Numbered from the stretch's first letter, positions 25,450-34,397 are shown. The stretch is DNA of 64,000 bases from VBDM01 sp035499735 (GCA_035499735.1 DATJYC010000062.1:1-64000), one strand, 5' to 3'. The notes: a model not told the origin generated them from the letters alone. Program-made: numbers and translations.

Positions 25450-27525
25450 CTAGACCATCAGCGGCACGATCAGCAGCGCGACGATGTTGATGATCTTGAT
25501 GAGCGGGTTGACCGCCGGGCCCGCCGTGTCCTTGTACGGATCGCCGACCGTGTCGCCGGTCACCGCCGCCTTGTGGGCGTCGGAGCCCTTGCCGCCGTGG
25601 TGCCCGTCCTCGATGTATTTCTTCGCGTTGTCCCAGGCGCCTCCGCCGGTGCACATCGAGATCGCCACGAACAGCCCCGTTACGATGGTGCCCATCAGCA
25701 CGCCCCCGAGCGCCTGCGGCCCGAGCGCCAGCCCGACCACGATCGGAACGAGCACCGGCAGCAGCGACGGGATCATCATCTCCTTGATCGCGGCGAGCGT
25801 CAGCATGTCGACGGCGCTGCCGTACTCGGGCTTCGCCTTGCCTTCCATGATGCCGGGAATTTCCTTGAACTGGCGGCGCACCTCCACCACCACCGAGCCC
25901 GCGGCGCGCCCGACGGCTTCCATCGCCATCGCGGCGAAGAGGAACGGCACCATGCCTCCGATCAGCAGGCCGATGACGACCATGTGGCTGGACAGGTCGA
26001 AGGTCAGCGACTTGCCCGCCGATTCCAGCGCGTGGGTATAGTCGGCGAACAGCACGAGCGCGGCGAGACCCGCGGACCCGATGGCGTAGCCCTTGGTCAC
26101 CGCCTTCGTGGTGTTGCCGACCGCATCCAGGGGATCGGTGATGGCGCGCACCGACTCGGGCAGCTTGGCCATCTCGGCGATGCCACCCGCGTTGTCGGTG
26201 ATCGGGCCGTAGGCGTCGAGCGCGACGATGATGCCGGCGACCGACAGCATCGATGTCGCCGCGATCGCGATCCCGTACAGGCCCGCGAGCGCGTAGCTGA
26301 CGTAGATCGCGACGCACACGGCGAGCACAGGCCACGCGGTCGATTTCATCGACACGCCGATGCCGGCGATGATGTTGGTCGCATGGCCCGTGGTGGAGGC
26401 TTGCGCCACGTGCTGCACCGGCTTGAACTGCGTGCCGGTGTAGTACTCGGTGATCCACACCATGAAGCCGGTCAAGGCGATGCCGACCACTGCGGCGCCG
26501 TAGAGGTGCGCCACCGTGATCAGTTTCTTCCCGCCGCCGACGTCGAAGGGCACCTGCGCCAGGACATCGCCCATGATCACCTGCGTAATCGGCCAGAAGC
26601 CGATCAAGGCAATCCCGCCCGCCCAGGCGAGGCCCCGGTAGAGCGCGGCCATAACGTTCTTGTCGGAGGGCTTCGTCTTCACGAACCAGGTGCCGACGAT
26701 CGAAGCGAGTATGGCGAAGCCGCCTATCGCGAGCGGGTAGAGGAGCGCCGCGGGCGAGGTGGTCTTCACCATGAGGGCTCCGAGGAGCATCGTGGCAACG
26801 ATGGTCACCGCGTAGGTCTCGAAGAGGTCAGCGGCCATGCCCGCGCAGTCGCCGACGTTGTCGCCGACGTTGTCCGCGATCACCGCAGGGTTGCGCGGGT
26901 CGTCCTCGGGAATTCCCGCCTCGACCTTGCCGACGAGGTCTGCGCCCACGTCGGCGCCCTTGGTGAAGATGCCGCCGCCGAGACGCGCGAAGATCGAGAT
27001 CAGCGATCCGCCGAACCCGAGGCCCACCAGCGGGTGAATGAGGTGAACGAGGTCGGCCTTGTTGCTCGAGTTGGCGTAGAGGAACCCGAAGAAGGACGCG
27101 ACACCGAGCAGGCCCAGTCCGACTACGAGCATTCCGGTGATGGCGCCGCCGCGAAACGCCACGTCCAGCGCCTCCTGGAGGCCGGTGCGCGCCGCCTCGG
27201 CCGTGCGCACGTTGGCGCGCACGGAGATGTTCATGCCGATGATCCCCGACAGCCCGGAGAGGACCGCTCCGATGAGGAAGCCGAACGCCGTCGTCCAGCC
27301 CAGCTGCGGCACGAAGCCAATCACCAGGAACAGGATGGCGCCGACGATGCCGATGGTCTTGTATTGTCGCCAGAGATAGGCCACGGCGCCCTGCCGCACG
27401 GCCGCGCTGATCTCGCGCATGCGGTCGTTCCCCTCCGGTCGCTGCAGGATCCAGGATATTTGCCAGACGCCGAAGACGATAGCGGCGATGCCGCAGCCGA
27501 TCGCGAGCCAGAGACCTCCACTCAT
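25450..27525 (-). CDS. hppA: Membrane-bound proton-pumping pyrophosphatase (K+-independent type)
   Basis: 691 residues and about 16 membrane helices. It hydrolyses pyrophosphate and pumps protons across the inner membrane. The catalytic loop DVGADLVGKVEAGIPEDDP (192-210) and NPAVIADNVGDNVGDCAGMAAD (212-233) are intact. The second acidic loop is ALDAYGPITDNAGGIAEM. Lys474 in GNTTKAVTKG is the residue that marks the K+-independent subclass; K+-dependent enzymes have Ala there. It is followed 34 bases later by the unknown 457-residue gene and preceded by PPi-dependent phosphofructokinase, forming a PPi-energy module. Confidence 0.97.
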   Translation of the reverse strand: MSGGLWLAIGCGIAAIVFGVWQISWILQRPEGNDRMREISAAVRQGAVAYLWRQYKTIGIVGAILFLVIGFVPQLGWTTAFGFLIGAVLSGLSGIIGMNISVRANVRTAEAARTGLQEALDVAFRGGAITGMLVVGLGLLGVASFFGFLYANSSNKADLVHLIHPLVGLGFGGSLISIFARLGGGIFTKGADVGADLVGKVEAGIPEDDPRNPAVIADNVGDNVGDCAGMAADLFETYAVTIVATMLLGALMVKTTSPAALLYPLAIGGFAILASIVGTWFVKTKPSDKNVMAALYRGLAWAGGIALIGFWPITQVIMGDVLAQVPFDVGGGKKLITVAHLYGAAVVGIALTGFMVWITEYYTGTQFKPVQHVAQASTTGHATNIIAGIGVSMKSTAWPVLAVCVAIYVSYALAGLYGIAIAATSMLSVAGIIVALDAYGPITDNAGGIAEMAKLPESVRAITDPLDAVGNTTKAVTKGYAIGSAGLAALVLFADYTHALESAGKSLTFDLSSHMVVIGLLIGGMVPFLFAAMAMEAVGRAAGSVVVEVRRQFKEIPGIMEGKAKPEYGSAVDMLTLAAIKEMMIPSLLPVLVPIVVGLALGPQALGGVLMGTIVTGLFVAISMCTGGGAWDNAKKYIEDGHHGGKGSDAHKAAVTGDTVGDPYKDTAGPAVNPLIKIINIVALLIVPLMV

Positions 27526-27604
27526 GACTTTCTCCCTCGAACGAGGCCCCTGATCGCGGGCCTAATGTTTGAAAAAGGGCGGAATTATAGCAGCGGCAGG
27601 CGGC

Positions 27605-28864
27605 CTAGACCTTAAATTCCGGCAGCTTCTTCTGGACGGCGACGTTCCTGAGCCTCACGTAGTCCGGAAGCCCGTTCCTGTAGGGCGGCGGAGCTTCGCC
27701 CTGGATCAGGGGCGAGATGTAGGCGCGGCATTTCGGCGTGATGTGGAAGCCGTTCTCGGTGATGAAATCCCGCGGCATCATCTTTTCCTTGTTGGCGACG
27801 TCGGCCAGCTTCGCCACGCCGATGCGCCAGCGGTAGGGCTTGTTCGAGATCCGCTCGATCACGGGCATTACCGCGTTCCTGCCGGCGATCGCCAGCTTCA
27901 CCGCTTCGGCGCCGAGCCTGTACGACTGCTCCACGTCTACCTTCGAGGCTATGTGTCGGGCTGCCCGCTGCAGGTAGTCTGCCAGCGCCCAGTGGTACTT
28001 GTATTTCAGGCGGTCCTTCACGAGCCTGGCGATGATCTCGCCACATCCGCCGAGCTGCGAGTGTCCGAAGGCATCCTTCAAGCCCGTCTCCGAGAGGAAC
28101 TTCCCTTCCTTGTTGCGCAGCCCCTCGGACACGGCGATGGCGCAGTAGCCGTCGCGCTCGACCACGTCCTTCACCCGCGCGATGAACTTCTCCTCGTCGA
28201 ACTGGATCTCCGGAAAGAGCAGTATCTGCGGCGCGTCGCCCTCCTTCTCCGCGGCGAGCCCGCAGGCGGCAGTGATCCATCCCGCGTGCCGGCCCATCAC
28301 CTCCATCACGAAGACGCGCGTCGAGGTCTTCGACATCGAGGCCACGTCGAACCCGGCTTCGCGGATCGAAGTCGCCACGTACTTGGCGACCGAGCCGAAC
28401 CCCGGGCAGTTGTCGGTGACGGCGAGATCGTTGTCGACCGTCTTGGGGATGCCGACGCATACGAGCGGATAGCCGAGCCTCTCCCCTACCTGGGAAATCT
28501 TCCATGCCGTGTCGGCTGAGTCGTTGCCTCCGTTATAGAAGAAATAACCGATGTCGTGCGCGCGAAACACGTCGATCAGACGTTCGTAGTGCGCACGGTT
28601 CTCCTCTATGCCTTTCAGCTTGTAGCGGCAGGAGCCGAATGCTCCGCCAGGCGTGGTCTTGAGCCTCGCGATGGCCGAGGCGGGCTCCCGGCTGGTGTCG
28701 ATCAGGTCCTCGGCGAGCGCGCCTATGATCCCGTCGCGCCCGGCGTAGACCTTGCCGATCCGTTTCTTGTGCTTGCGCGCGGTCTCGATCACCCCTGCGG
28801 CGCTAGCGTTGATCACCGCGGTCACGCCGCCCGATTGTGCATAGAAAGCGTTCTTCGGTTTCAT
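27605..28864 (-). CDS. pfp: Pyrophosphate-dependent 6-phosphofructokinase
   Basis: 419 residues. It interconverts fructose 6-phosphate and fructose 1,6-bisphosphate using PPi, so it can work in glycolysis or gluconeogenesis. PPi rather than ATP use is supported by GGNDS (112-116), where Asp replaces the Gly of the ATP-type GGDGS. Lys141 in PKTVDND, where ATP enzymes have Gly, also supports it. MGRHAGWI (190-197) binds the sugar phosphate. The ATG at 28864 begins MKPKNAFYAQSGGVTAVINAS; the 39 residues upstream overlap adk and are unlike the family. It starts 14 bases after adk and ends about 80 bases before hppA, so co-transcription is likely. Confidence 0.95.
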   Translation of the reverse strand: MKPKNAFYAQSGGVTAVINASAAGVIETARKHKKRIGKVYAGRDGIIGALAEDLIDTSREPASAIARLKTTPGGAFGSCRYKLKGIEENRAHYERLIDVFRAHDIGYFFYNGGNDSADTAWKISQVGERLGYPLVCVGIPKTVDNDLAVTDNCPGFGSVAKYVATSIREAGFDVASMSKTSTRVFVMEVMGRHAGWITAACGLAAEKEGDAPQILLFPEIQFDEEKFIARVKDVVERDGYCAIAVSEGLRNKEGKFLSETGLKDAFGHSQLGGCGEIIARLVKDRLKYKYHWALADYLQRAARHIASKVDVEQSYRLGAEAVKLAIAGRNAVMPVIERISNKPYRWRIGVAKLADVANKEKMMPRDFITENGFHITPKCRAYISPLIQGEAPPPYRNGLPDYVRLRNVAVQKKLPEFKV

Positions 28865-28878
28865 CGTTTCTTCCCGAT

Positions 28879-29532
28879 CTACTTCAGCGCGGCGAGAACG
28901 CGGGCGCCGATTTCCTCTACTGAGCCCTTGCCGGGGATCCTGCGGTAGCGCGGCGCGCGCGGGTCGCCCTGCGCCGCCCACTTCGAATAGTAGTCGACCA
29001 GCGGGCGGGTCTGCTTCTCGTAGACTTCCAGCCGTTTCCTCACCGTTTCCTCCCGGTCGTCTTCGCGCTGCACCAGCGGCTCGCCCGTGGGGTCGTCCTT
29101 GCCCGGCACTTTGGGCGGGTTCAACGTGACATGATAGTTGCGACCGGAAGCAGGGTGCATGCGGCGACCGCTGAGGCGGCGGATGATCTCCTCGTGATCC
29201 ACGTCGATCTCGAGGACGAAGTCGAGCTCGACCCCGGAGCCGCGCAACGCCTCGGCTTGGGGGATCGTGCGCGGGAACCCGTCAAAGAGGTAGCCGTTCT
29301 TGCAGTCCACGTGCTTCAGACGCTCCTTGACCAGGCCGACGATGATGTCGTCCGACACGAGCTGCCCGGCATCTATCACCTTCTTCGCCGCGAAACCAAG
29401 CGGCGTGCCGGCCTTCACGGCCGCGCGCAGCATGTCACCGGTGGAGATCTGCGGAATCCGGAAGTGGTCCCGGATGAGAGCCGCCTGGGTTCCCTTTCCG
29501 GCTCCAGGTGGCCCGAGAAGAATGAGCCTCAT
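28879..29532 (-). CDS. adk: Adenylate kinase
   Basis: 217 residues, the long bacterial form with a LID domain. It interconverts 2 ADP and ATP plus AMP. The P-loop is LLGPPGAGKGTQA, followed by ISTGDMLRAAVKAGT, the DGFPRTIPQAEAL signature and the LID start GRRMHPASGRNYHV. No zinc Cys cluster is present in the LID. The ATG at 29532 gives MRLILLGPP; a 7-residue extension is possible but unlike the family. It heads the PPi genes and follows kdsB on the same strand. Confidence 0.97.
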   Translation of the reverse strand: MRLILLGPPGAGKGTQAALIRDHFRIPQISTGDMLRAAVKAGTPLGFAAKKVIDAGQLVSDDIIVGLVKERLKHVDCKNGYLFDGFPRTIPQAEALRGSGVELDFVLEIDVDHEEIIRRLSGRRMHPASGRNYHVTLNPPKVPGKDDPTGEPLVQREDDREETVRKRLEVYEKQTRPLVDYYSKWAAQGDPRAPRYRRIPGKGSVEEIGARVLAALK

Positions 29533-29588
29533 TGTTGTCTTCTGGATTCCCACGGCGAGGCGTCTCCTCCGACGCCCCGGAGACGACC

Positions 29589-30359
29589 TTACCGTTTATG
29601 GCTGGCGCGGTCAAACAGCGCCCGGACACGCTCGAGGTCCTGCAGCGTGTCCACGCCCGGCAGAGGCGCGTCCTGCCGCACTGCAACGGCGATGGCATAT
29701 CCGTGCCACAGCGCACGCAGCTGCTCGAGCGCCTCGAAGCGCTCTAGGGGCGAGACGGCGAGCCTGGGAAACACGCGCAGGAACTCGGCGCGATAGGCGT
29801 AGACGCCGATGTGGCGATGGCAAGGCATCCCGACGGGGAGCTGTCTCGACGTTGCGAACGCGTCGCGCGCCCATGGAATCGGCGCGCGGCTGAAGTAGCG
29901 GGCAAGGCCGGCGCTGTCGAGCACGACCTTCACGACGTTCGGATCGAAGAACTCCTCCGAAATCCGGATCGGATGGCAGGCCGTCGCGACTGCGGCCTCG
30001 GGCGTGTCTGCGAGCAGGGCAGCGACAGCCCGGATCAGCCCGGGCTCGACCAGCGGCTCGTCGCCCTGGACATTCACGACCACGACCTTCGCATCCAGGT
30101 CAAGGCGCTCCACCACCTCCGCGAGCCGGTCGGTTCCGGTGGGATGGTCGGCACGCGTCATGACGGCCTCGAATCCGGCCCGCTCCACGGCTTCGCCGAT
30201 GTCGCGGTGGTCGGTGGCAACGCAAACCCGGTCGGCACCGCTCTCCCGCGCGCGCTCGGCAACGCGCACGATCATAGGTTTTCCGCCGAGGTCGGCGAGC
30301 GCCTTACGCGGAAGGCGTGTCGAGGCGAGGCGCGCCGGGATGATGGCTGTGAAATGCAT
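29589..30359 (-). CDS. kdsB: 3-deoxy-manno-octulosonate cytidylyltransferase
   Basis: 256 residues. It activates Kdo as CMP-Kdo for lipid A/LPS core synthesis. The nucleotidyltransferase N-terminus is IIPARLASTRLPRKALADLGGKPMI. Further motifs are CVATDHRDIGEAVERAG, HPTGTDRLAEV, VVNVQGDEPLVEPGLI, and the later HIGVYAYRAEFL and LERFEALEQLRALWHG. It directly abuts the Trm112-like gene (no gap) and is followed by adk after 56 bases, in the usual lpxK-Trm112-kdsB-adk order. Confidence 0.97.
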   Translation of the reverse strand: MHFTAIIPARLASTRLPRKALADLGGKPMIVRVAERARESGADRVCVATDHRDIGEAVERAGFEAVMTRADHPTGTDRLAEVVERLDLDAKVVVVNVQGDEPLVEPGLIRAVAALLADTPEAAVATACHPIRISEEFFDPNVVKVVLDSAGLARYFSRAPIPWARDAFATSRQLPVGMPCHRHIGVYAYRAEFLRVFPRLAVSPLERFEALEQLRALWHGYAIAVAVRQDAPLPGVDTLQDLERVRALFDRASHKR

Positions 30360-30545
30360 TCATTCGCTCACTTCCTCTTCCGCGGCCAGCTTTCTCGCCT
30401 GCTCCTCGAGCATCACCGGTATGCCGTCACGTATCGGGAATGCGAGGCGGTCGGCCTTGCACGCGAGCTCCGCCCGCCCCGCTCTGTAGACGAGCGGCCC
30501 CTTGCAAATCGGGCAGACGAGGATGTCAAGCAGGCGCGCGTCCAC
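30360..30545 (-). CDS. Trm112-like small zinc-ribbon protein (YcaR type)
   Basis: 61 residues. The N-terminal MDARLLDILVCPICKGPLVY and the AFPIRDGIPVMLEEQAR segment are the standard Trm112p/UPF0434 signature. The CPIC pair is present. The second half has only one Cys (ELACKADRL), so the zinc site is incomplete, as in many proteobacterial homologues. It overlaps lpxK by 20 bases and abuts kdsB. Function in bacteria is poorly defined; it may be a methyltransferase-activating or envelope-linked protein. Confidence 0.93.
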   Translation of the reverse strand: MDARLLDILVCPICKGPLVYRAGRAELACKADRLAFPIRDGIPVMLEEQARKLAAEEEVSE

Positions 30546-31509
30546 GAATGCGCTCCAGGATAAGCTCCATCAGGGCCGGGTCGACTTCCGCCTCCACGCG
30601 CACCGCAATGAGGTCGCGTCGGCCGAAGCGCCGGCATTTTACCGCATCCTTCTCGGTCATCAGCACGAAATCGCACTCCGGGAACTGGAGATCCTCCGCC
30701 AGGAACACGTAGTGGTCTGGGAAAGAATGGGGCGAGAAGACCAGCCCCATGGCCGATAGGGTGGAAAAGAACCGGGCGGGATTGCCGATTCCGGCGACGG
30801 CATGGAGCTTCTTTCCGCCGAGCTGCGACGGCTCGATGCGGTCTGAAGCGTTCCCGACGCGGTACAAGCCGTCGACCGCCAGCCGCATGCCGAACGCGCC
30901 GGTCCGCGATCCGCCGTTGATCACCCTCGCGTCGACGCGCCTAGTCACGGGCTCGCGCAAAGGACCCGCGGGCAGGAGCAAGCCGTTCCCTGCGCCCCGC
31001 TCGTCCTCGACCGCGATCTCGAAGTCCCGCCGTAGCCGGTAGTGTTGCAACCCGTCGTCGCACACGACGACGTTGCAGTCTGGATGCGCCGCGCAAAGGG
31101 CGCGGCCGGCCGCCGCGCGGTCTGCGCCGACCCACACAGGGCATCCCGCCCGCTCGGCGAGCAGCAGCGGCTCGTCGCCGGCGCGACCGGGCTCGTCGGC
31201 GGCAGTGACGGCTCGCGGCAAGCCGGCTGCGCCGCCGTATCCACGGCTCAGTATCCCGGGACGCAGTCCCCGCTCGCGCAGCGACCGGACAAGCGCCATG
31301 ACAAGCGGGGTCTTTCCCGTGCCGCCGATGGTGAGATTGCCGACGACGATCACCGGGACGGGCAGCCGAGCCGAGGGAAGGACGCCGAGGCGGTACAGCA
31401 CACGCCGCACGGCAACCGCCAGGCGGAAAACGAGGCTCAAGGGAAACAGCAGGGCCGACACCGGGCTCAGTCGGTACCAATGGCGAGCCGCGAACCCGGG
31501 GGCGGTCAT
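30526..31509 (-). CDS. lpxK: Tetraacyldisaccharide 4'-kinase
   Basis: 327 residues from the ATG at 31509; a GTG two codons upstream is the alternative. LpxK phosphorylates the 4' position of the lipid A disaccharide at the inner membrane. An N-terminal hydrophobic segment (SALLFPLSLVFRLAVAV) anchors it. The P-loop is NLTIGGTGKTPLVMAL, followed by PGILSRGYGG, CNVVVCDDGLQHYRL and the late FPDHYVF and VLMTEKDAVKC. It lies 14 bases after exbD and overlaps the Trm112-like gene. Confidence 0.96.
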   Translation of the reverse strand: MTAPGFAARHWYRLSPVSALLFPLSLVFRLAVAVRRVLYRLGVLPSARLPVPVIVVGNLTIGGTGKTPLVMALVRSLRERGLRPGILSRGYGGAAGLPRAVTAADEPGRAGDEPLLLAERAGCPVWVGADRAAAGRALCAAHPDCNVVVCDDGLQHYRLRRDFEIAVEDERGAGNGLLLPAGPLREPVTRRVDARVINGGSRTGAFGMRLAVDGLYRVGNASDRIEPSQLGGKKLHAVAGIGNPARFFSTLSAMGLVFSPHSFPDHYVFLAEDLQFPECDFVLMTEKDAVKCRRFGRRDLIAVRVEAEVDPALMELILERIRGRAPA

Positions 31510-31523
31510 GAGCACGCGGCGGT

Positions 31524-31940
31524 CTACTTTGGCGTCTGCTCCACGGCGAACACGACTTGGCCGATGCCCGCCTGGCGCGCCGCGTCCATCACGCGGATCA
31601 CCGACAGATGGGTGGCGTTGTTGTCGGCATTGATGATGACGGTCGCCTGCTTCATGCCGGCCGAGGCGCGCCGCAGGTCTTCGGCGAGCTCGCCGACGTT
31701 GCGGAACTGGATCGGCTTGCGCTGAATCAGATACTGCCCCCCGGCGCTGACGACGACGTCGATCTCGTTGGCACGCTCCAGCTTCTTCTCGGCGTCGGCG
31801 CTCGGCAGGTTTATCTTCAGCTCGGCATACCTCGCATAGGTAGTCGTGAGCATCAGGAAGATGATGATCACAAGCAGCACGTCGATCATCGGAATCAGGT
31901 TGATCTCCGGATCGTCCTTGACCGTGCGCGCAAACCTCAT
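31524..31940 (-). CDS. exbD: Biopolymer transport protein ExbD/TolR family
   Basis: 138 residues. It has a short cytoplasmic end and a single membrane helix after INLIPMIDVLLVIIIFLML. That helix carries the conserved Asp20 used for proton flow in ExbB-ExbD/TolQ-TolR motors. A periplasmic domain follows (ATVIINADNNATHLSVIRVMDAARQAG). Its start overlaps the exbB stop by 4 bases. No tonB or tol-pal gene is adjacent; in betaproteobacteria this exbBD-lpxK arrangement is common. Confidence 0.95.
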   Translation of the reverse strand: MRFARTVKDDPEINLIPMIDVLLVIIIFLMLTTTYARYAELKINLPSADAEKKLERANEIDVVVSAGGQYLIQRKPIQFRNVGELAEDLRRASAGMKQATVIINADNNATHLSVIRVMDAARQAGIGQVVFAVEQTPK

Positions 31941-32575
31941 AGAGGCTCCACGCCGGACGGTGTCCGATTCTCCAGGGTCTGTGCGTGGACTACGTCCACG
32001 AGCCGCGCCGCCTGCTGCTCCATCTCGACGACGAAGCCTTCCACGAGCCCGCGGAAATGGCGGAAGAAGATCATCGCCGGGATGGCGATCACCAGCCCAA
32101 AGCCAGTGTTGTAGAGCGCCACGGAGATGCCGTGGGCGAGCTCAATCGGATTGGATCCGCTCGGGGACTGCGAGCCGAAGATCTCGATCATTCCCACGAC
32201 CGTGCCGAACAGCCCCATCAGCGGGCTGATCGTGGCGATCGTGCCCAGCGTCGTGAGGAACCGCTCGAGCTCGTGGGTCACAGCCCGCCCGGTCTCCTCA
32301 ATGGCGTCCTTCATGACATCGCGCGAGCTCTGGTAGTTGCGCAGGCCGGAAGCGAGAACTTGGCCGAGTGGCGAGTCCTGCGAAAGACGGTCGAGCATTT
32401 CGTCGCTCACACCTTTCCGCTGGTAGGCGATGAGGACTTTCTCGAGCAGTCCGCTTGGGACGATCTTTCCCCTGCGGAGGATCATGAATCTTTCGATGAT
32501 GAGGGCGACTGCGACGATCGACACGGCGAGGAGAAAGTAGATCGGCCAGCCCGCCGCCTGGATGATGGAAAACAA
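31937..32575 (-). CDS. exbB: MotA/TolQ/ExbB proton channel family protein
   Basis: 212 residues and three membrane helices: an N-terminal WPIYFLLAVSIVAVALIIERF, then a pair formed by LTTLGTIATISPLMGLFGTVVGMIEIF and ISVALYNTGFGLVIAIPAMIFF. Thr and Pro residues of the proton channel are in the second helix. It makes the ExbB/TolQ pentamer that drives an energised envelope process. First gene of the exbB-exbD-lpxK-Trm112-kdsB-adk run. Confidence 0.95.
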   Translation of the reverse strand: MFSIIQAAGWPIYFLLAVSIVAVALIIERFMILRRGKIVPSGLLEKVLIAYQRKGVSDEMLDRLSQDSPLGQVLASGLRNYQSSRDVMKDAIEETGRAVTHELERFLTTLGTIATISPLMGLFGTVVGMIEIFGSQSPSGSNPIELAHGISVALYNTGFGLVIAIPAMIFFRHFRGLVEGFVVEMEQQAARLVDVVHAQTLENRTPSGVEPL

Positions 32576-32927
32576 CAGCTATCTCCGGTCAAAAATCCGC
32601 GCCCACTTTAGCCTGCGACCACGGATTCGGCAAGGCAAGCAAGTTCAGGAACATCTGCGATCCGCGCGGAATGGGCGCGCTGCTTCGCGCTATCGCGTCG
32701 ACACATCCTTATCCACAAATATTGTGGATAAGGATGTGCATAGCTGGTGGCAAGCTGGGCTAAGTGAGTCGCAGCCAAGGGTTTTTGTCCGGTGATGAAT
32801 TCTTGAACGCCAGCTTTTCGCTATGTACGTCAGTCTCTTAGGCCGCGGGCTTCGCCCGACGCCCCAGCTGTCTCACAGCGACCTCCGGCGGCGAAGGCGC
32901 CGATATGAATAGGTTAGAATCGGCGCC
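32576..32927. other. exbB-xseA divergent intergenic region
   Basis: About 350 bases. The only striking element is the 37-bp inverted repeat at 32702-32738 with two DnaA boxes. A TAGAAT at 32915-32920 lies 8 bases before the xseA ATG and would leave almost no leader if used. No further repeats, RNA gene or credible small gene were seen. Confidence 0.6.
32702..32738. repeat. Perfect 17-bp inverted repeat carrying two head-to-head DnaA boxes
   Basis: Left arm CACATCCTTATCCACAA (32702-32718), 3-base centre ATA, right arm TTGTGGATAAGGATGTG (32722-32738). The arms are exact reverse complements. Each contains a perfect TTATCCACA, at 32709-32717 on the plus strand and 32723-32731 on the minus strand. 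No T-run follows, so it does not look like an intrinsic terminator. DnaA binding is inference from the known consensus. Confidence 0.85.
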
Positions 32928-34307
32928 ATGCGACGAGAACAAGGACTGGAGCCGATTTCCAGGCCTTCGGGTCCCCAGATTCTCAGCGTCTCTGCGCTGG
33001 CACGCAGCGTCCGGGATCTCCTCGAGCACCGCTACCCGCTGCTTTGGGTCGCCGGCGAGATATCCAATCTGACACTCGCCAAGTCCGGCCATGTCTACTT
33101 CGTCCTTAAGGACGACCATGCGCAACTGCGGTGCGTCATGTTCCGATACCGGCAGCAGCAACTCGGCTGGGAGCCCCGCGATGGCATGCAGGTCGAGGTA
33201 CAGGTGCTGGTGTCGCTGTACGAGCCGCGGGGTGAGTTTCAACTGAACGTCGAGACGATGCGGCGCGCCGGGCTCGGTGCGCGGTATGAAGCATTCATTC
33301 GGCTGCGCGACAGGCTCGAGCGGGAGGGGCTGTTCGACCCGGCAGCCAAGCGTCCCCTGCCCGAGTTTCCGCGCACGATCGGTGTCGTCACATCTCGCGA
33401 CGCGGCCGCCCTGCGGGACGTGCTCACGACATTGAAACGCCGCAACGCCTCGATCGACGTGGTCCTTTACCCCGTGCCCGTGCAGGGGAGTCGCGCGGCC
33501 GAAGACATCGCCTCTGCCCTGGCCCGTGCGGGACGGCGCCGGGAGTGCGATGTGCTGCTGCTGGTCCGCGGAGGCGGCAGCATCGAGGACCTATGGACGT
33601 TCAACGAGGAAGTCGTGGCCAGGGCGGTGCGCGCATGTCCGATTCCTGTCGTGACCGGCATCGGTCACGAGACCGATTACACCATCGCCGATTTCGCGGC
33701 GGACCGGCGCGCGCCGACGCCCACGGCGGCCGCTGAGCTAGTCAGCCCGGAGCGCGAGCGCTTGCGCGACGCCATCGCCGTGCTCGTACGCAAGCTCGGC
33801 ACGTCGGCGCTGCGCGAGCTGGAGCGCAAGATGCTGAACGTCGATCAGCTCGCTCGCAGGCTGATCCATCCAGGCGAGAGGCTCAAGGCCCAGGCCGACA
33901 TGCTCAGCCAACTGCGGCTGCGGCTAGGCAGTGCGGTTCTGCGAACGCTGTCGGACCGGGGCTGGCAGGTCGCCGAATTCATGAGACGCAGCCAACTTCG
34001 TCTCCCGCGCGTCACGCAGCTGGCGACGGAAGCGGATCATCTGCTCGCCCGGCTTCGCGCGTCGGCCCGGGTCGCGCTCGAGCGCGCCGCGGCGCGTTCG
34101 GCAAGCCTCGCCGCCAACCTTTCCCACCTCGACCCGGCAAGGGTGCTCGAGCGGGGCTACAGCATCGTGCAGAAACCGGACGGCCACGTGGTCAGCGACA
34201 GCAGCGCGCTGGTCCCTGGAGAACCCGTCGTCTTGCGCTTTGCCAGGGGAGACGCCAACGCGCGCATAGAAACGGTGAATCGAGCCGCGAAACCCGCGAC
34301 CGCGTGA
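32928..34307 (+). CDS. xseA: Exodeoxyribonuclease VII large subunit
   Basis: 459 residues. With XseB it degrades single-stranded DNA to oligonucleotides. The N-terminal OB fold has LWVAGEISNLTLAKSGHVYFVLKDDHAQLRCVMF. The catalytic core has RTIGVVTSRDAAALRDVLTTLKRR, LLVRGGGSIEDLWTFNEEVVARA and TGIGHETDYTIADFAADRRAPTPTAAAEL. A long coiled coil follows and the C-terminus has the typical LERGYSIV. xseB is not nearby. It starts divergently from exbB across the DnaA-box palindrome. Confidence 0.96.
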   Translation: MRREQGLEPISRPSGPQILSVSALARSVRDLLEHRYPLLWVAGEISNLTLAKSGHVYFVLKDDHAQLRCVMFRYRQQQLGWEPRDGMQVEVQVLVSLYEPRGEFQLNVETMRRAGLGARYEAFIRLRDRLEREGLFDPAAKRPLPEFPRTIGVVTSRDAAALRDVLTTLKRRNASIDVVLYPVPVQGSRAAEDIASALARAGRRRECDVLLLVRGGGSIEDLWTFNEEVVARAVRACPIPVVTGIGHETDYTIADFAADRRAPTPTAAAELVSPERERLRDAIAVLVRKLGTSALRELERKMLNVDQLARRLIHPGERLKAQADMLSQLRLRLGSAVLRTLSDRGWQVAEFMRRSQLRLPRVTQLATEADHLLARLRASARVALERAAARSASLAANLSHLDPARVLERGYSIVQKPDGHVVSDSSALVPGEPVVLRFARGDANARIETVNRAAKPATA

Positions 34308-34397
34308 GGGCCATTCGGCGGCTTGCCATGGGGCTCGCTTTGGACAGAGAATTACGCGCGGCGCCGGCTGGCGGCTCCGATCATAAGGAGAACGACC

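Noticed and set aside
25354..27615. 753-codon plus-strand open frame rich in His, Asp and Arg
   Set aside because: Antisense to hppA, whose catalytic loops are intact.
32709..32731. DnaA-box pair as the chromosomal origin
   Set aside because: Only two boxes, no AT-rich unwinding region, and no dnaA, dnaN, gidA or parAB nearby; a secondary DnaA site is more plausible than oriC.
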